From contig JAFQCT010000016.1 in NCBI GenBank assembly GCA_017399405.1, forward strand, positions 1 to 64,000: 64,000 nucleotides of DNA, in the 5' to 3' direction. A program made the position numbers and the translations under genes. Below, one piece after another: positions 1 through 7,181 of the stretch; position 1 is the stretch's first letter; each line of letters opens with the position of its first letter. The DNA comes from Clostridia bacterium (GTDB lineage: Bacteria > Bacillota > Clostridia > Oscillospirales > Acutalibacteraceae). The notes beneath the pieces are model-generated. The model was not told the origin of the DNA. It did not search any database and worked only from the letters and a program-made list of their open reading frames with translations.

Positions 1-1
1 A

Positions 2-52
2 GGTGTCGTAAACGCAATGTATCAACAGGATTACCGCTTACATAAGAAATAG
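2..52 (+). CDS. possible 3' end of an upstream gene (partial)
   Basis: One frame is open from the left edge to a TAG at 50-52 and would encode about 16 residues ending in LHKK. It could be the C-terminus of a gene whose body lies outside the window. It is too short to assign a family, and a chance open frame is possible. Confidence 0.25.
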   Translation, partial: GVVNAMYQQDYRLHKK

Positions 53-62
53 AACCGAATAG

Positions 63-100
63 ATGAAAAACGAGATTTTTCATAATTGAAATGCTATAAT
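63..100 (+). promoter_or_regulatory. extended -10 promoter with upstream dyad for the ABC exporter
   Basis: TATAAT lies at 95-100, preceded by TG at 92-93, an extended -10 arrangement. I see no good -35 box. An inverted repeat with 8-bp arms (63-70 and 76-83) lies just upstream of the -10 and could be the site of a local regulator, although it could also form a hairpin. The distance to the start codon at 134 suits a short leader. The promoter is seen in sequence; the operator role is inference. Confidence 0.45.
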
Positions 101-133
101 TCAGTAAACGCATTCACGGAAAGGACAGATTGT

Positions 134-862
134 ATGTATGCCATAAGGACTGCTAATCTAACTAAAAAATATAAGGATATCATTGCGGTACACCAATTAA
201 ATTTGCAGGTTAAAAAAGGCGAATTGTTTTCTCTGCTTGGTGTAAATGGTGCCGGTAAAACGACCACGATTAAAATGCTATCCTGCCTGACACAGCCCAC
301 AAGCGGAGATGCCTTTATTAATGGAAAAAGCATTTGCAAAGATACTGCCGCTGTGAAATCGCTCATAGCCGTTTCTCCGCAGGAAACTGCGGTTGCAGTC
401 GGTCTTTCAGTTCATGAAAACCTTGAATTGATGTGCGGTGTTCACGGTTTTACAAAGGACAAGCAAAATGCGAAAATTGCAGAATTGACCGAACTGTTTG
501 GATTTGAAACTATTCTTAAGAAAAAAGCCGGCAAACTGTCCGGTGGCTGGCAACGAAGACTTAGTATTGCAATGGCACTGATCAGCGAGCCGGAGATAGT
601 ATTCCTTGATGAACCTACACTTGGTCTTGATGTGCTTGCCAGAAGTGATTTGTGGGAGTTGATACATTCTCTGAAAGGGAAGGTTACCATTGTTTTGACA
701 ACGCACTATATGGAAGAAGCAGAAGCTTTGTCTGACCGTATCGCAATTATGAAAGACGGCAAGCTACTGATTTGCGATACTGCTGACAAGCTTAAGGAAA
801 CGGCAGGAACGGATACTTTCGAGCAAGCATTTATTCGTATTGTTAAGGGGGTGGCAAGATGA
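134..862 (+). CDS. ABC transporter ATP-binding protein (ABC-2 / drug-export type)
   Basis: Cytoplasmic ATPase of a two-component ABC-2 exporter, 242 residues. Visible motifs are Walker A GVNGAGKTT (about 36-44), the signature LSGGWQRR (about 135), Walker B VFLDEPTLGLD (about 156) and a switch histidine in TTHYMEEAE. I chose ATG at 134 over the upstream ATG at 86 because a GGAAAGGAC ribosome-binding sequence sits at the right distance. The gene overlaps the permease gene by 4 bp (ATGA), so the two are translationally coupled and probably form one transporter. Family members export drugs, lipids or polysaccharides; the substrate cannot be read here. Base composition looks more GC-rich than the following genes, which may indicate acquisition. 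Confidence 0.9.
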   Translation: MYAIRTANLTKKYKDIIAVHQLNLQVKKGELFSLLGVNGAGKTTTIKMLSCLTQPTSGDAFINGKSICKDTAAVKSLIAVSPQETAVAVGLSVHENLELMCGVHGFTKDKQNAKIAELTELFGFETILKKKAGKLSGGWQRRLSIAMALISEPEIVFLDEPTLGLDVLARSDLWELIHSLKGKVTIVLTTHYMEEAEALSDRIAIMKDGKLLICDTADKLKETAGTDTFEQAFIRIVKGVAR

Positions 863-1590
863 GAATGCTCACATTTGCAAACAAAAATACAAAAGAAATA
901 TTACGAGATCCGTTGACACTTTTCTTTGGACTCGGCTTTCCCCTTGTTTTGATTTTGTTGTTAAGCGCTATACAAGCAAATATCCCCGTAAAACTGTTTG
1001 AAATACAGCATTTAACTCCGGGTATAACGGTTTTCGGTCTGGCTTTTATGACACTGTTTTCGGCAACCATTATCGCAAAAGACAGAGGCAGTTCGCTATT
1101 GCAGCGTTTGTATACAACGCCATTGACCCCTCTGGACTTCATTCTCGGTTATACGTTGCCGATCATTCCGATTTCTGTCGCTCAATGCGTCATCTGCTAT
1201 ATTGCCGCTATTATTCTTGGATTAGAAATTACGGTCAATATTTTGTACGCTGTTATATTTATTATTCCCATAGCTATCCTCTACATTGCTTTAGGACTCC
1301 TTTGCGGAAGCGTATTGAACGATAAGCAGGTAGGTGGTATCTGCGGTGCGTTACTAACTAACCTCTCAGCGTGGTTGTCGGGTGTTTGGTTTGATCTTGA
1401 CCTTGTGGGCGGTGTGTTTAAGAAGATTGCATACGCACTTCCGTTTGTTCACGCAGTAGAGATGGAACGGGCTGTGCTTGCAGGTGATTTTGCAGGGATT
1501 TTCCCTCATGTTTGGTGGGTGCTCGGATATGCCGTTATTCTGCTCGTATTAGCCGTATTGTTGTTCCTGCGGCAGATGAAAAAGCAGTAA
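859..1590 (+). CDS. ABC-2 type transporter permease
   Basis: Membrane partner of the preceding ATPase, 243 residues with about six hydrophobic spans. The first is near residues 20-40 and the last at the C-terminus, ending in RQMKKQ. The overall pattern matches the ABC2_membrane family: a short N-terminal cytoplasmic segment, then TM1, then a loop leading into a long central hydrophobic region. It starts at ATG 859 inside the end of the ATPase gene. No terminator follows directly; the next clear one is at 1818-1849. Substrate unknown. Confidence 0.88.
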   Translation: MRMLTFANKNTKEILRDPLTLFFGLGFPLVLILLLSAIQANIPVKLFEIQHLTPGITVFGLAFMTLFSATIIAKDRGSSLLQRLYTTPLTPLDFILGYTLPIIPISVAQCVICYIAAIILGLEITVNILYAVIFIIPIAILYIALGLLCGSVLNDKQVGGICGALLTNLSAWLSGVWFDLDLVGGVFKKIAYALPFVHAVEMERAVLAGDFAGIFPHVWWVLGYAVILLVLAVLLFLRQMKKQ

Positions 1591-1850
1591 TTCTTCATAT
1601 TGGAGAATATGTACTTCATTGTCGTGCAGAGTAAACACATTCATATTTTTACGACAGATTTTACGACAAATGGAATAAAGTTATGCCATATTATGATAGG
1701 TTGTTTTCTGCAATGAAACCGCTTTGGATTAACAAAGTCAGGAAATGAGAGGTTAAATCAATGTATAAGACTCGCTCAGTGGAAATCCCCACAATGAAAC
1801 CACTTGATTAAAGTGTTAAAACTCTTACCTTGTAGGTAAGAGTTTTTTTC
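1591..1850. other. non-coding stretch with a degenerate direct repeat
   Basis: About 325 bases separate the permease from the next start codon. No convincing gene is present. A 36-codon open frame ending at 1748 lacks a credible start. A degenerate direct repeat of about 20 bp occurs at 1711-1732 and 1792-1811, sharing the core CAATGAAACC. A terminator hairpin closes the region at 1818-1849. The repeat and the composition change would fit a recombination scar, but that is speculation. Confidence 0.4.
1818..1849 (+). terminator. rho-independent terminator
   Basis: A perfect 13-bp stem (1818-1830 with 1834-1846) has a 3-base loop (TGT), and the T run extends to 1849. It separates the ABC exporter region from the acyltransferase gene. 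Confidence 0.85.
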
Positions 1851-1878
1851 TTGCAAAAATTTATATATATGCTATAAT
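1851..1878 (+). promoter_or_regulatory. sigma-A type promoter for the acyltransferase gene
   Basis: TTGCAA at 1851-1856 and TATAAT at 1873-1878 are separated by 16 bp. The -35 begins directly after the upstream terminator. Confidence 0.65.
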
Positions 1879-1916
1879 TTTCTTGTAAGACAATATTGAG
1901 TATAAGGATGTTGAAT

Positions 1917-3044
1917 GTGAAAAAGATTGAACTTAATCCTAAACGAAATTACGGAATAGATTTTTTAAGAATTCTTTCAATGCTTTTTGTTTTGCTTTTA
2001 CATATCTTAAAGCAAGGTGGTATTTTAAGTTCTCTCGATAAACTTTCTTTAGGTTATAATCTTGCATGGTTTATTGAGGTTTGTGCTTATTGTGCTGTCA
2101 ATTGTTATGCACTTATTTCAGGATTTATTGGCTATGGCTCAAAACATAAATATAGCAACATAATAAATCTTTATATACAAACAGCATTTTATGCATTATT
2201 AGCAACGGGTGTATTTTATGTAATCTCACCTGATGAGATTGGTGAAAAGGCTTTCATAAAAGCAGTTTTGCCCTTTGGTTTTAACCTTTATTGGTATTTC
2301 ACAGCGTACTTTTGTATGTTTTTCTTTATTCCATTTATGAACAAAGTCCTTGAAACTTGTGATAAAAAACAACTTACAGGTCTTGTGGTATTTTCAATAA
2401 TATTCTTTTCAATTTTTCCACTAATTTTTGAAAAAGATATTTTCTTTACTAATAATGGTTATTCAGTTGTATGGATTTCAATTCTTTATATGATTGGTGG
2501 GTATATTAGAAAATACGAAATATATAAGAAAATCAGCAATCTTAAGTGTGTTGTTTTATATTTTGCAGGAGTGTTTATCACTTTTGGCCAAAAGGTAATT
2601 GTTGAATATGTGAAATTAAAACTAAGTGGTGAAACTGTAAATGAAGGTGCGTTTATAAAATATACATCTCCAACAATGGTGTTGTGTGCGATTTCATTAC
2701 TTTGTCTGTTCGCAAAAGTGAATTTCAAAGACGGTATGAAAAAAGTCACAGCAATATTCTCACCATTTGCATTTAGCGTGTATCTCATTCATACTGCACC
2801 ATTTGTATGGTCAAAGGTTATGAAAAATAGATTTGTTATGTTTGCCGATTTTAATCCATTTGGTATGGTGGTTGCAGTTTTGGTAACTGCTGTTAGTATA
2901 TTTCTCTTATGCTCATTTATAGATTTTATTAGGACACAATTATTTAAGTTGTTAAAAATAAAAGAGTTGTCTATAAAAATTGAAAGTTTTGTAACAAAAC
3001 TTTTTGATAAAAAAGAGTCGGTGGATAAAAGTGAAGTTTGTTAA
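1917..3044 (+). CDS. membrane acyltransferase (acyltransferase 3 family)
   Basis: Integral membrane protein of 375 residues with about ten predicted spans. The N-terminal GIDFLRILSMLFVLLLH segment is characteristic of the acyltransferase 3/OatA family, whose members transfer acyl groups to cell-surface sugars such as peptidoglycan, O-antigen or exopolysaccharide. A C-terminal SGNH domain is absent, so this is the short membrane-only form. I chose GTG at 1917 because AAGGA at 1904-1908 lies 8 bases upstream. An in-frame ATG at 1908 overlaps that site, and TTG 1896 has no good ribosome-binding sequence. The natural acceptor is unknown. Confidence 0.85.
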   Translation: MKKIELNPKRNYGIDFLRILSMLFVLLLHILKQGGILSSLDKLSLGYNLAWFIEVCAYCAVNCYALISGFIGYGSKHKYSNIINLYIQTAFYALLATGVFYVISPDEIGEKAFIKAVLPFGFNLYWYFTAYFCMFFFIPFMNKVLETCDKKQLTGLVVFSIIFFSIFPLIFEKDIFFTNNGYSVVWISILYMIGGYIRKYEIYKKISNLKCVVLYFAGVFITFGQKVIVEYVKLKLSGETVNEGAFIKYTSPTMVLCAISLLCLFAKVNFKDGMKKVTAIFSPFAFSVYLIHTAPFVWSKVMKNRFVMFADFNPFGMVVAVLVTAVSIFLLCSFIDFIRTQLFKLLKIKELSIKIESFVTKLFDKKESVDKSEVC

Positions 3045-3089
3045 TAGGTGTTTATAAAACACTTGAAATATTTTTTGGGAGGGATTTTG

Positions 3090-3812
3090 ATGTTAAACTA
3101 TAAAATTGAAGGTGGGCATTTGCCTGTTGTAATCTGTTACCCTGAGCCGGGGCAGACCCTTTGCACAGAAAGTGGTGCAATGAGTTGGATGAGCCCTAAT
3201 ATGCATATGGAAACTAGTTCAGGTGGCGGAGTTAAAAAAGCACTTGGTCGTCTTTTCTCAGGTGACTCGCTTTTTATGAATGAATACACTCCACAAGGTG
3301 GTACGGGAATGATTGCTTTTGCATCAAGTTTTCCGGGCTCAATTATTCCTTATGAGGTGACTCCGGGTAACGGAATTATTGTGCAGAAAAGGGGATTTCT
3401 CGCTATGGAGAAAGGTCTTGATTTGTCTGTGCATTTTCATAAAAAACTCGGTCGCGGTTTCTTCGGTGGCGAAGGTTTTATTATGCAGAAAATTTCAGGT
3501 AATGGTTTAGTATTCCTTGAAATTGACGGTCATTGTGTAGAATATACATTAGGTGCAGGTGAAAGCATTATCGTTGATACAGGCTATCTTGCAGCTATGA
3601 GTGAAACTTGCACAATGGACATTCAGCAAATCAGAGGTGCAAAAAATATATTCCTTGGCGGTGAAGGCTTGTTCCACACAAGAGTTACAGGACCGGGTAA
3701 GGTTTATATTCAATCAATGCCAATTGCACAAATTGCAAATCAGTTAATACCATATATGCCAACTGCAACAAACGGCAGTGACGGTGGATTTACTATCAAT
3801 CTTGGTGGCTGA
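3090..3812 (+). CDS. AIM24 / TIGR00266 family protein
   Basis: Soluble protein of 240 residues, glycine-rich and predicted all-beta, matching the TIGR00266/AIM24 family (double-stranded beta-helix fold). Typical pieces are the early GAMSWM segment, the FGGEGFIMQKISGNG segment and an ending rich in glycine. No catalytic role is established for the family. ATG 3090 follows a strong GGGAGGG ribosome-binding site at 3077-3083, so the 14 codons upstream are probably not translated. It lies 45 bp after the acyltransferase gene and is followed by a strong terminator, so the two may be cotranscribed. Confidence 0.85.
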   Translation: MLNYKIEGGHLPVVICYPEPGQTLCTESGAMSWMSPNMHMETSSGGGVKKALGRLFSGDSLFMNEYTPQGGTGMIAFASSFPGSIIPYEVTPGNGIIVQKRGFLAMEKGLDLSVHFHKKLGRGFFGGEGFIMQKISGNGLVFLEIDGHCVEYTLGAGESIIVDTGYLAAMSETCTMDIQQIRGAKNIFLGGEGLFHTRVTGPGKVYIQSMPIAQIANQLIPYMPTATNGSDGGFTINLGG

Positions 3813-3822
3813 TAAAACATTT

Positions 3823-3850
3823 ACACCCTTGCAACGCAAGGGTGTTTTTT
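3823..3850 (+). terminator. rho-independent terminator
   Basis: A perfect 10-bp stem, ACACCCTTGC with GCAAGGGTGT (3823-3832 and 3836-3845), has a 3-base loop and a T run to 3850. Confidence 0.9.
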
Positions 3851-3853
3851 ATA

Positions 3854-3882
3854 TTGAAACTTTATAAAAATAGTGGTACAAT
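3854..3882 (+). promoter_or_regulatory. sigma-A type promoter for nadE
   Basis: TTGAAA at 3854-3859 and TACAAT at 3877-3882 have a 17-bp spacer. The predicted start of transcription lies just ahead of the ribosome-binding site for ATG 3905. Confidence 0.75.
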
Positions 3883-3904
3883 ACTAATATCGGAGCGTGA
3901 TATT

Positions 3905-4642
3905 ATGTATCAATTTGATGCACTTAAAGTTAAAAATCAATGCGTAGCGTGGATTAAAGATTTTTTCGAGAAAAACGGAAAAGATTGCAACGCAGTTGTT
4001 GGTGTTTCAGGCGGTAAAGATTCGTCAATTGTGGCAACTCTTTGTGTTGAAGCGTTAGGCAAAGACCGAGTAATTGGCGTGCTTATGCCTTGCGGTGAGC
4101 AACACGATATTGATTGTGCAAAACAACTTGTAGAACATCTTGGCATTAAAAACTATACAGTAAATATTAAAGATACAGTTGATGGTTTAATGAATAATCT
4201 TCCAAAAGATTTAGAGATTACACCTCAAACTGTGCATAATATTCCACCAAGAGTGCGAATGACAACTCTTTATGCAGTAAGCCAGTCCGTAAATGGTCGA
4301 GTTGCAAATACTTGTAATCTTTCAGAAGATTGGGTTGGCTACTCAACCCGTTATGGCGATTCAGTAGGGGACTTCAGCCCTTGCTCAAACTTGACAGTAG
4401 CCGAAATGAAACAAATAGGTCATCTTTTAGGATTACCCAAAAATCTCGTTGAAAAAACACCGATTGACGGACTTTGCGGTAAAACTGATGAAGATAATTT
4501 AGGCTTTACCTATGCAGAACTTGATAAATATATAAGAACAGGCGAAATCGAAGATAAAGAAAAGAAAGATTTGATTGATAGAAAGCATAAAATGAACTTA
4601 TTTAAGTTAGAGCTTATGCCATCATTCAAACCAAATATATAA
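3905..4642 (+). CDS. nadE: ammonia-dependent NAD+ synthetase
   Basis: Catalyses the last step of NAD synthesis: adenylation of nicotinate adenine dinucleotide by ATP and amidation with ammonia. The PP-loop ATP pyrophosphatase motif SGGKDSS starts at residue 35, and the protein is 245 residues, close to the single-domain bacterial NadE. No glutaminase (nitrilase) domain is present, so the nitrogen donor is probably free ammonia. ATG 3905 is preceded by GGAG in a suitable position, and the 21 codons upstream overlap the promoter, so the longer frame is unlikely. nadA of the same pathway is about 7 kb downstream. Confidence 0.9.
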   Translation: MYQFDALKVKNQCVAWIKDFFEKNGKDCNAVVGVSGGKDSSIVATLCVEALGKDRVIGVLMPCGEQHDIDCAKQLVEHLGIKNYTVNIKDTVDGLMNNLPKDLEITPQTVHNIPPRVRMTTLYAVSQSVNGRVANTCNLSEDWVGYSTRYGDSVGDFSPCSNLTVAEMKQIGHLLGLPKNLVEKTPIDGLCGKTDEDNLGFTYAELDKYIRTGEIEDKEKKDLIDRKHKMNLFKLELMPSFKPNI

Positions 4643-4643
4643 C

Positions 4644-4666
4644 GCGTAGTGGCAGGCTTCCACGCC
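4644..4666. repeat. dispersed repeat family B, copy 1
   Basis: The core GTAGTGGCAGGCTTCCACGC recurs at 11847-11869. It contains imperfect self-complementary arms. It abuts the nadE stop codon and is the first element of a three-repeat composite running to 4745. Confidence 0.7.
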
Positions 4667-4673
4667 GGCATTC

Positions 4674-4716
4674 GCTCCCTCTTGGAGGGAGCTGTCAACG
4701 AAGTTGACTGAGGGAG
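4674..4716. repeat. dispersed repeat family C, copy 1 (two hairpins)
   Basis: An 8-bp perfect stem (GCTCCCTC with GAGGGAGC) is followed by a second small stem, GTCAAC with GTTGAC, and the tail TGAGGGAG. The same layout recurs at 40541-40590, and the second half recurs at about 15001-15037. Stem bases differ between copies but pairing is kept, which points to selection or mobility at the structure level. Confidence 0.75.
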
Positions 4717-4745
4717 TGTCATTCTGAGTGTAGCGAAGAATCTCA
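4717..4745. repeat. dispersed repeat family D, copy 1
   Basis: TGTCATTCTGAGTGTAGCGA and the following nine bases recur at 13869-13897 with two substitutions. The element has short inverted ends (ATTCT with AGAAT). Antisense reading produces a meaningless peptide containing FFATLRMT. Confidence 0.75.
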
Positions 4746-4772
4746 ATAAATATTTATAACGGAGAAATTATT

Positions 4773-5231
4773 ATGTCAAATCAAAATCAAAAACTCACAA
4801 CTAAAGAAACTATAATCCAGATTGCAAAATTTGTAGCATTCTCAATGGGTGCAGGTATCATTCAGATTGTGTCTTATACAATCATTCACGAACTTACTGA
4901 TTGTGCACATTGGAAAGCATATCTTCCATCACTTATTTTGTCAGTTCTTTATAACTTTACAGTAAATCGTAAGTTTACATTTAAGTCTGCAACAAATGTA
5001 CCTGTTGCAATGCTTAAAGTCGCACTTTTCTATTGTGTATTTACTCCTGTTTCTCTTTATCTTGGTCAGTTAGCTGAAAATGCAGGAGTTAACAACTACA
5101 TAGTTGAAGCAGTAACAATGGGTTGTAATCTCGTTACAGAATATCTTTTCTGCCGATTTGTAGTTTACCGTGGTTCAATGAACACAAATAACCTTGCAAA
5201 AAAAGACGAAGAAAAAGCAGAAACAAAATAA
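4773..5231 (+). CDS. GtrA-like membrane protein
   Basis: 152-residue protein with four predicted membrane spans (about 17-40, 50-67, 83-105 and 110-135). The FTVNRKFTF motif after the second span is the GtrA family signature. GtrA proteins are thought to move undecaprenyl-linked sugars across the membrane for surface-polysaccharide decoration. A partner glycosyltransferase is not adjacent here. The C-terminus is short, charged and cytoplasmic. ATG 4773 is preceded by GGAG. The upstream gap is filled with repeats and I do not see a clear promoter. Confidence 0.85.
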   Translation: MSNQNQKLTTKETIIQIAKFVAFSMGAGIIQIVSYTIIHELTDCAHWKAYLPSLILSVLYNFTVNRKFTFKSATNVPVAMLKVALFYCVFTPVSLYLGQLAENAGVNNYIVEAVTMGCNLVTEYLFCRFVVYRGSMNTNNLAKKDEEKAETK

Positions 5232-5236
5232 AAAGA

Positions 5237-5270
5237 TGTAGGGGCGATTATCAAATCGCCCGTATTTTTA
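5237..5270 (+). terminator. repeat family A element acting as terminator
   Basis: TGTAGGGGCGATT at 5237-5249 starts a hairpin with an 8-bp perfect stem (5242-5249 with 5254-5261), followed by a T-rich tail. Related elements occur at 11825, 13911, 14892, 15076 and, more distantly, 24212 and 56014. Confidence 0.7.
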
Positions 5271-5290
5271 TAACTTTTTTCAAAAAACTC

Positions 5291-5321
5291 TTGACTTTTA
5301 CCTAAGGTAAAAATGTAAAAT
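5291..5321 (+). promoter_or_regulatory. MerR-type promoter with operator dyad
   Basis: TTGACT (5291-5296) and TAAAAT (5316-5321) are separated by 19 bp, the over-long spacing characteristic of MerR-family-activated promoters. A perfect dyad with 8-bp arms TTTTACCT and AGGTAAAA around a single A fills 5296-5312. It lies directly upstream of the MerR-type gene at 5346, so autoregulation is likely. Confidence 0.85.
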
Positions 5322-5345
5322 CGTCATTGTAAAGGAGGGTTTACT

Positions 5346-6602
5346 ATGAAAATCAAGCAAGTTATGGCAAAAACAGGTCTTACTGACCGTGCAATAAGAC
5401 TTTATATTGAAAACGAACTTGTAAAACCTGAATGTGACGAAAATTACAATGGCAGAAAAAGTATTGAGTTTTCTGAAAACGATGTTGAAAATCTTAAAAA
5501 TATCGCCTTGCTTCGTAAAGCTGATTTCTCAATTCAAGAGATCAAATCTTTGCAAATTGGTGGCAAAACAGCACAAAATACAATAAAAGAATACATAAAC
5601 AGAACTAACGAAAAAATACAGTTCAGTAGTGAAATAATCGAAAAAATCGGCACACTTGCAAATGAAGAAAATATTACAATCGAAATCATCTGCGAAAAAC
5701 TTTCAAGTAATTTAGCAAACGAAAAAGTCCCAGTAGAAGATATGGAACTCTCCCCAAAAGAACGACGTGAGAAAATTATTTTTACTGTTATTGCTGTGAT
5801 TGGTATGGCATTGGCACTTGTTGTAACAGTATATGTCATTTATTTTCAATTGAATTTTTACAAATTTCCAAAACTTGAAGCGTTATACAAAGTGTTTGAA
5901 ATTGAAACTGTACACGACGTACCAATTTTGATTTTTATGTTGTTTGTTAAAATGTTTTTTCTAACACAATTTGCTTTATGTTTCGGTGTATTATTGTTGT
6001 ATAAAACAAAAATTGATAATAACAAACGAAAAAACAAGCGAAAAAAAACAGCCATCATTCTTACAGTAATATGGAGTGTATCTTTACTGCTTATGCCGTT
6101 AATGATTCTTTTTAATACAATTCCATCTACATATTCTGAAACTGACAACCCTAATCATTATTTAGAACTTGATAGGGATTTAGATTCTGATTTAGATGCC
6201 ATTTATGAAGTTTTTCCTGCGTCAATTCCCGATTCTGCAATTTTGGAAACTTCCATTTTAGGCAAAACAGATAAATATTGTGAATCAACAAAATATTATT
6301 ATCTTGCGTCAGGCGGATTTTTTGATTACAAATACGATATTTTTGCACAGTGGAGATTGTATGACGAAAACCAATATGAAATGGCGAAAAATGAAGTTAT
6401 AGAAGATATTGAAATAGTTTATGAAGAGGATAAAGGCGATTGGCATTGTGTTTATTCTGCAAAAGATGAACCGTGTGACGGTGAGAATGAATATTATTAT
6501 TTCTTGATTTTTGCGTATAATGATAAGATACAAACAGTACGATATATTTTTGCACAAGGTTCAGATTATTATGAACCATATTATTTAACACAAGATTGGT
6601 AA
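5346..6602 (+). CDS. membrane-bound MerR-family transcriptional regulator
   Basis: 418 residues. An N-terminal MerR winged-helix DNA-binding domain (about 1-70, starting MKIKQVMAKTGLTDRAIRLY) and a coiled-coil-like helix (about 75-125) are followed by three membrane spans (about 143-167, 192-219 and 234-257). The C-terminal domain of about 160 acidic, aromatic-rich residues should lie outside the cell if the N-terminus is inside. Family knowledge: MerR proteins bind the spacer of a long-spaced promoter and untwist it on activation. The upstream promoter has exactly that form. The start codon follows a strong AAAGGAGGG. The signal sensed and other targets are unknown. A MerR domain fused to membrane and external domains is much less common than soluble MerR regulators. 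Confidence 0.85.
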   Translation: MKIKQVMAKTGLTDRAIRLYIENELVKPECDENYNGRKSIEFSENDVENLKNIALLRKADFSIQEIKSLQIGGKTAQNTIKEYINRTNEKIQFSSEIIEKIGTLANEENITIEIICEKLSSNLANEKVPVEDMELSPKERREKIIFTVIAVIGMALALVVTVYVIYFQLNFYKFPKLEALYKVFEIETVHDVPILIFMLFVKMFFLTQFALCFGVLLLYKTKIDNNKRKNKRKKTAIILTVIWSVSLLLMPLMILFNTIPSTYSETDNPNHYLELDRDLDSDLDAIYEVFPASIPDSAILETSILGKTDKYCESTKYYYLASGGFFDYKYDIFAQWRLYDENQYEMAKNEVIEDIEIVYEEDKGDWHCVYSAKDEPCDGENEYYYFLIFAYNDKIQTVRYIFAQGSDYYEPYYLTQDW

Positions 6603-6604
6603 CC

Positions 6605-6631
6605 AAGCGTGGTCTTTGATCACGCTTTTTC
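6605..6631 (+). terminator. rho-independent terminator
   Basis: A 10-bp stem (6605-6614 with 6618-6627, one G-T pair) is followed by a T run. It ends the MerR-type gene. Confidence 0.85.
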
Positions 6632-6674
6632 TTTACAAAAATCTAATTCCCACCAAATTTATATGAATTATCTC

Positions 6675-6714
6675 TTGAATTCCTAGTAAATTTGTAGTAT
6701 ATTATTCTAGTAAA
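6675..6714 (+). promoter_or_regulatory. promoter and possible self-operator of the Rrf2 gene
   Basis: TTGAAT at 6675-6680 and TATATT at 6698-6703 are 17 bp apart. The spacer contains GTAGTAT (6694-6700), the same half-site found in the dyad at the iscS promoter, and a direct repeat CTAGTAAA flanks the -10 (6683-6690 and 6707-6714). Autoregulation by the Rrf2 protein is an inference. Confidence 0.55.
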
Positions 6715-6746
6715 GAAAAACAATACTCTAAAAGGGTGTAGAAATT

Positions 6747-7181
6747 ATGAAAATCTCAACAAAAGGCAGATATGCTCTTCGTCTTATGACAGACCTTGCA
6801 ATCCACAAGGATGACGGTTATATCTCAATAAAATCTATTGCAACAAGACAGAATATCAGCGAAAAATACCTTGAACAGATTATTAAACTTTTGGCTAAGG
6901 AAAATCTTGTTGAAAGTACTCGCGGTGCACAGGGCGGTTATAAACTCACTCGTGAACCAATTGAATATACAGTAGGTGAAATTTTAAGAGTAACCGAGGG
7001 TAGTCTTGCCCCTGTTGCTTGCCTTGAAACTGACGATAATCCTTGCGAAAACTGTATGGACTGTGTAACTCTTGAAATCTGGCAATGTGTACTTGATGCA
7101 GTTAATAAAGTTGTTGATTCAATCACACTTCAATACTTGGTTGATAAACAGAAAGAAAAAGGTAACTGCATATGTTGTTAA
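6747..7181 (+). CDS. Rrf2-family transcriptional regulator (IscR-like)
   Basis: 144 residues. An N-terminal winged helix (MKISTKGRYALRLM; recognition region around 28-60) is followed by a cysteine cluster, C92, C100, C103 and C106, at the place where IscR carries its [2Fe-2S] ligands. Three further cysteines sit at the extreme C-terminus (141, 143, 144). Such proteins sense Fe-S, cysteine or redox status. The gene overlaps the following methionine synthase reactivation gene by 10 bp. Two genes later a matching operator-like dyad covers the promoter of cysteine desulfurase. CymR is another Rrf2 member, but it lacks this cysteine cluster, so an IscR-like role is favoured. Confidence 0.85.
   Translation: MKISTKGRYALRLMTDLAIHKDDGYISIKSIATRQNISEKYLEQIIKLLAKENLVESTRGAQGGYKLTREPIEYTVGEILRVTEGSLAPVACLETDDNPCENCMDCVTLEIWQCVLDAVNKVVDSITLQYLVDKQKEKGNCICC

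Noticed and set aside
1632-1748. 36-codon open frame downstream of the ABC permease
   Set aside because: Aromatic-rich peptide without a credible start codon or ribosome-binding site; not recognised, so not called as a gene or pseudogene.
4510-4746. Minus-strand open frame of 78 codons antisense to the end of nadE and the repeats
   Set aside because: It begins MRFFATLRMT, a peptide produced by reading repeat family D backwards, and the rest is antisense to nadE and other repeats. No ribosome-binding site.
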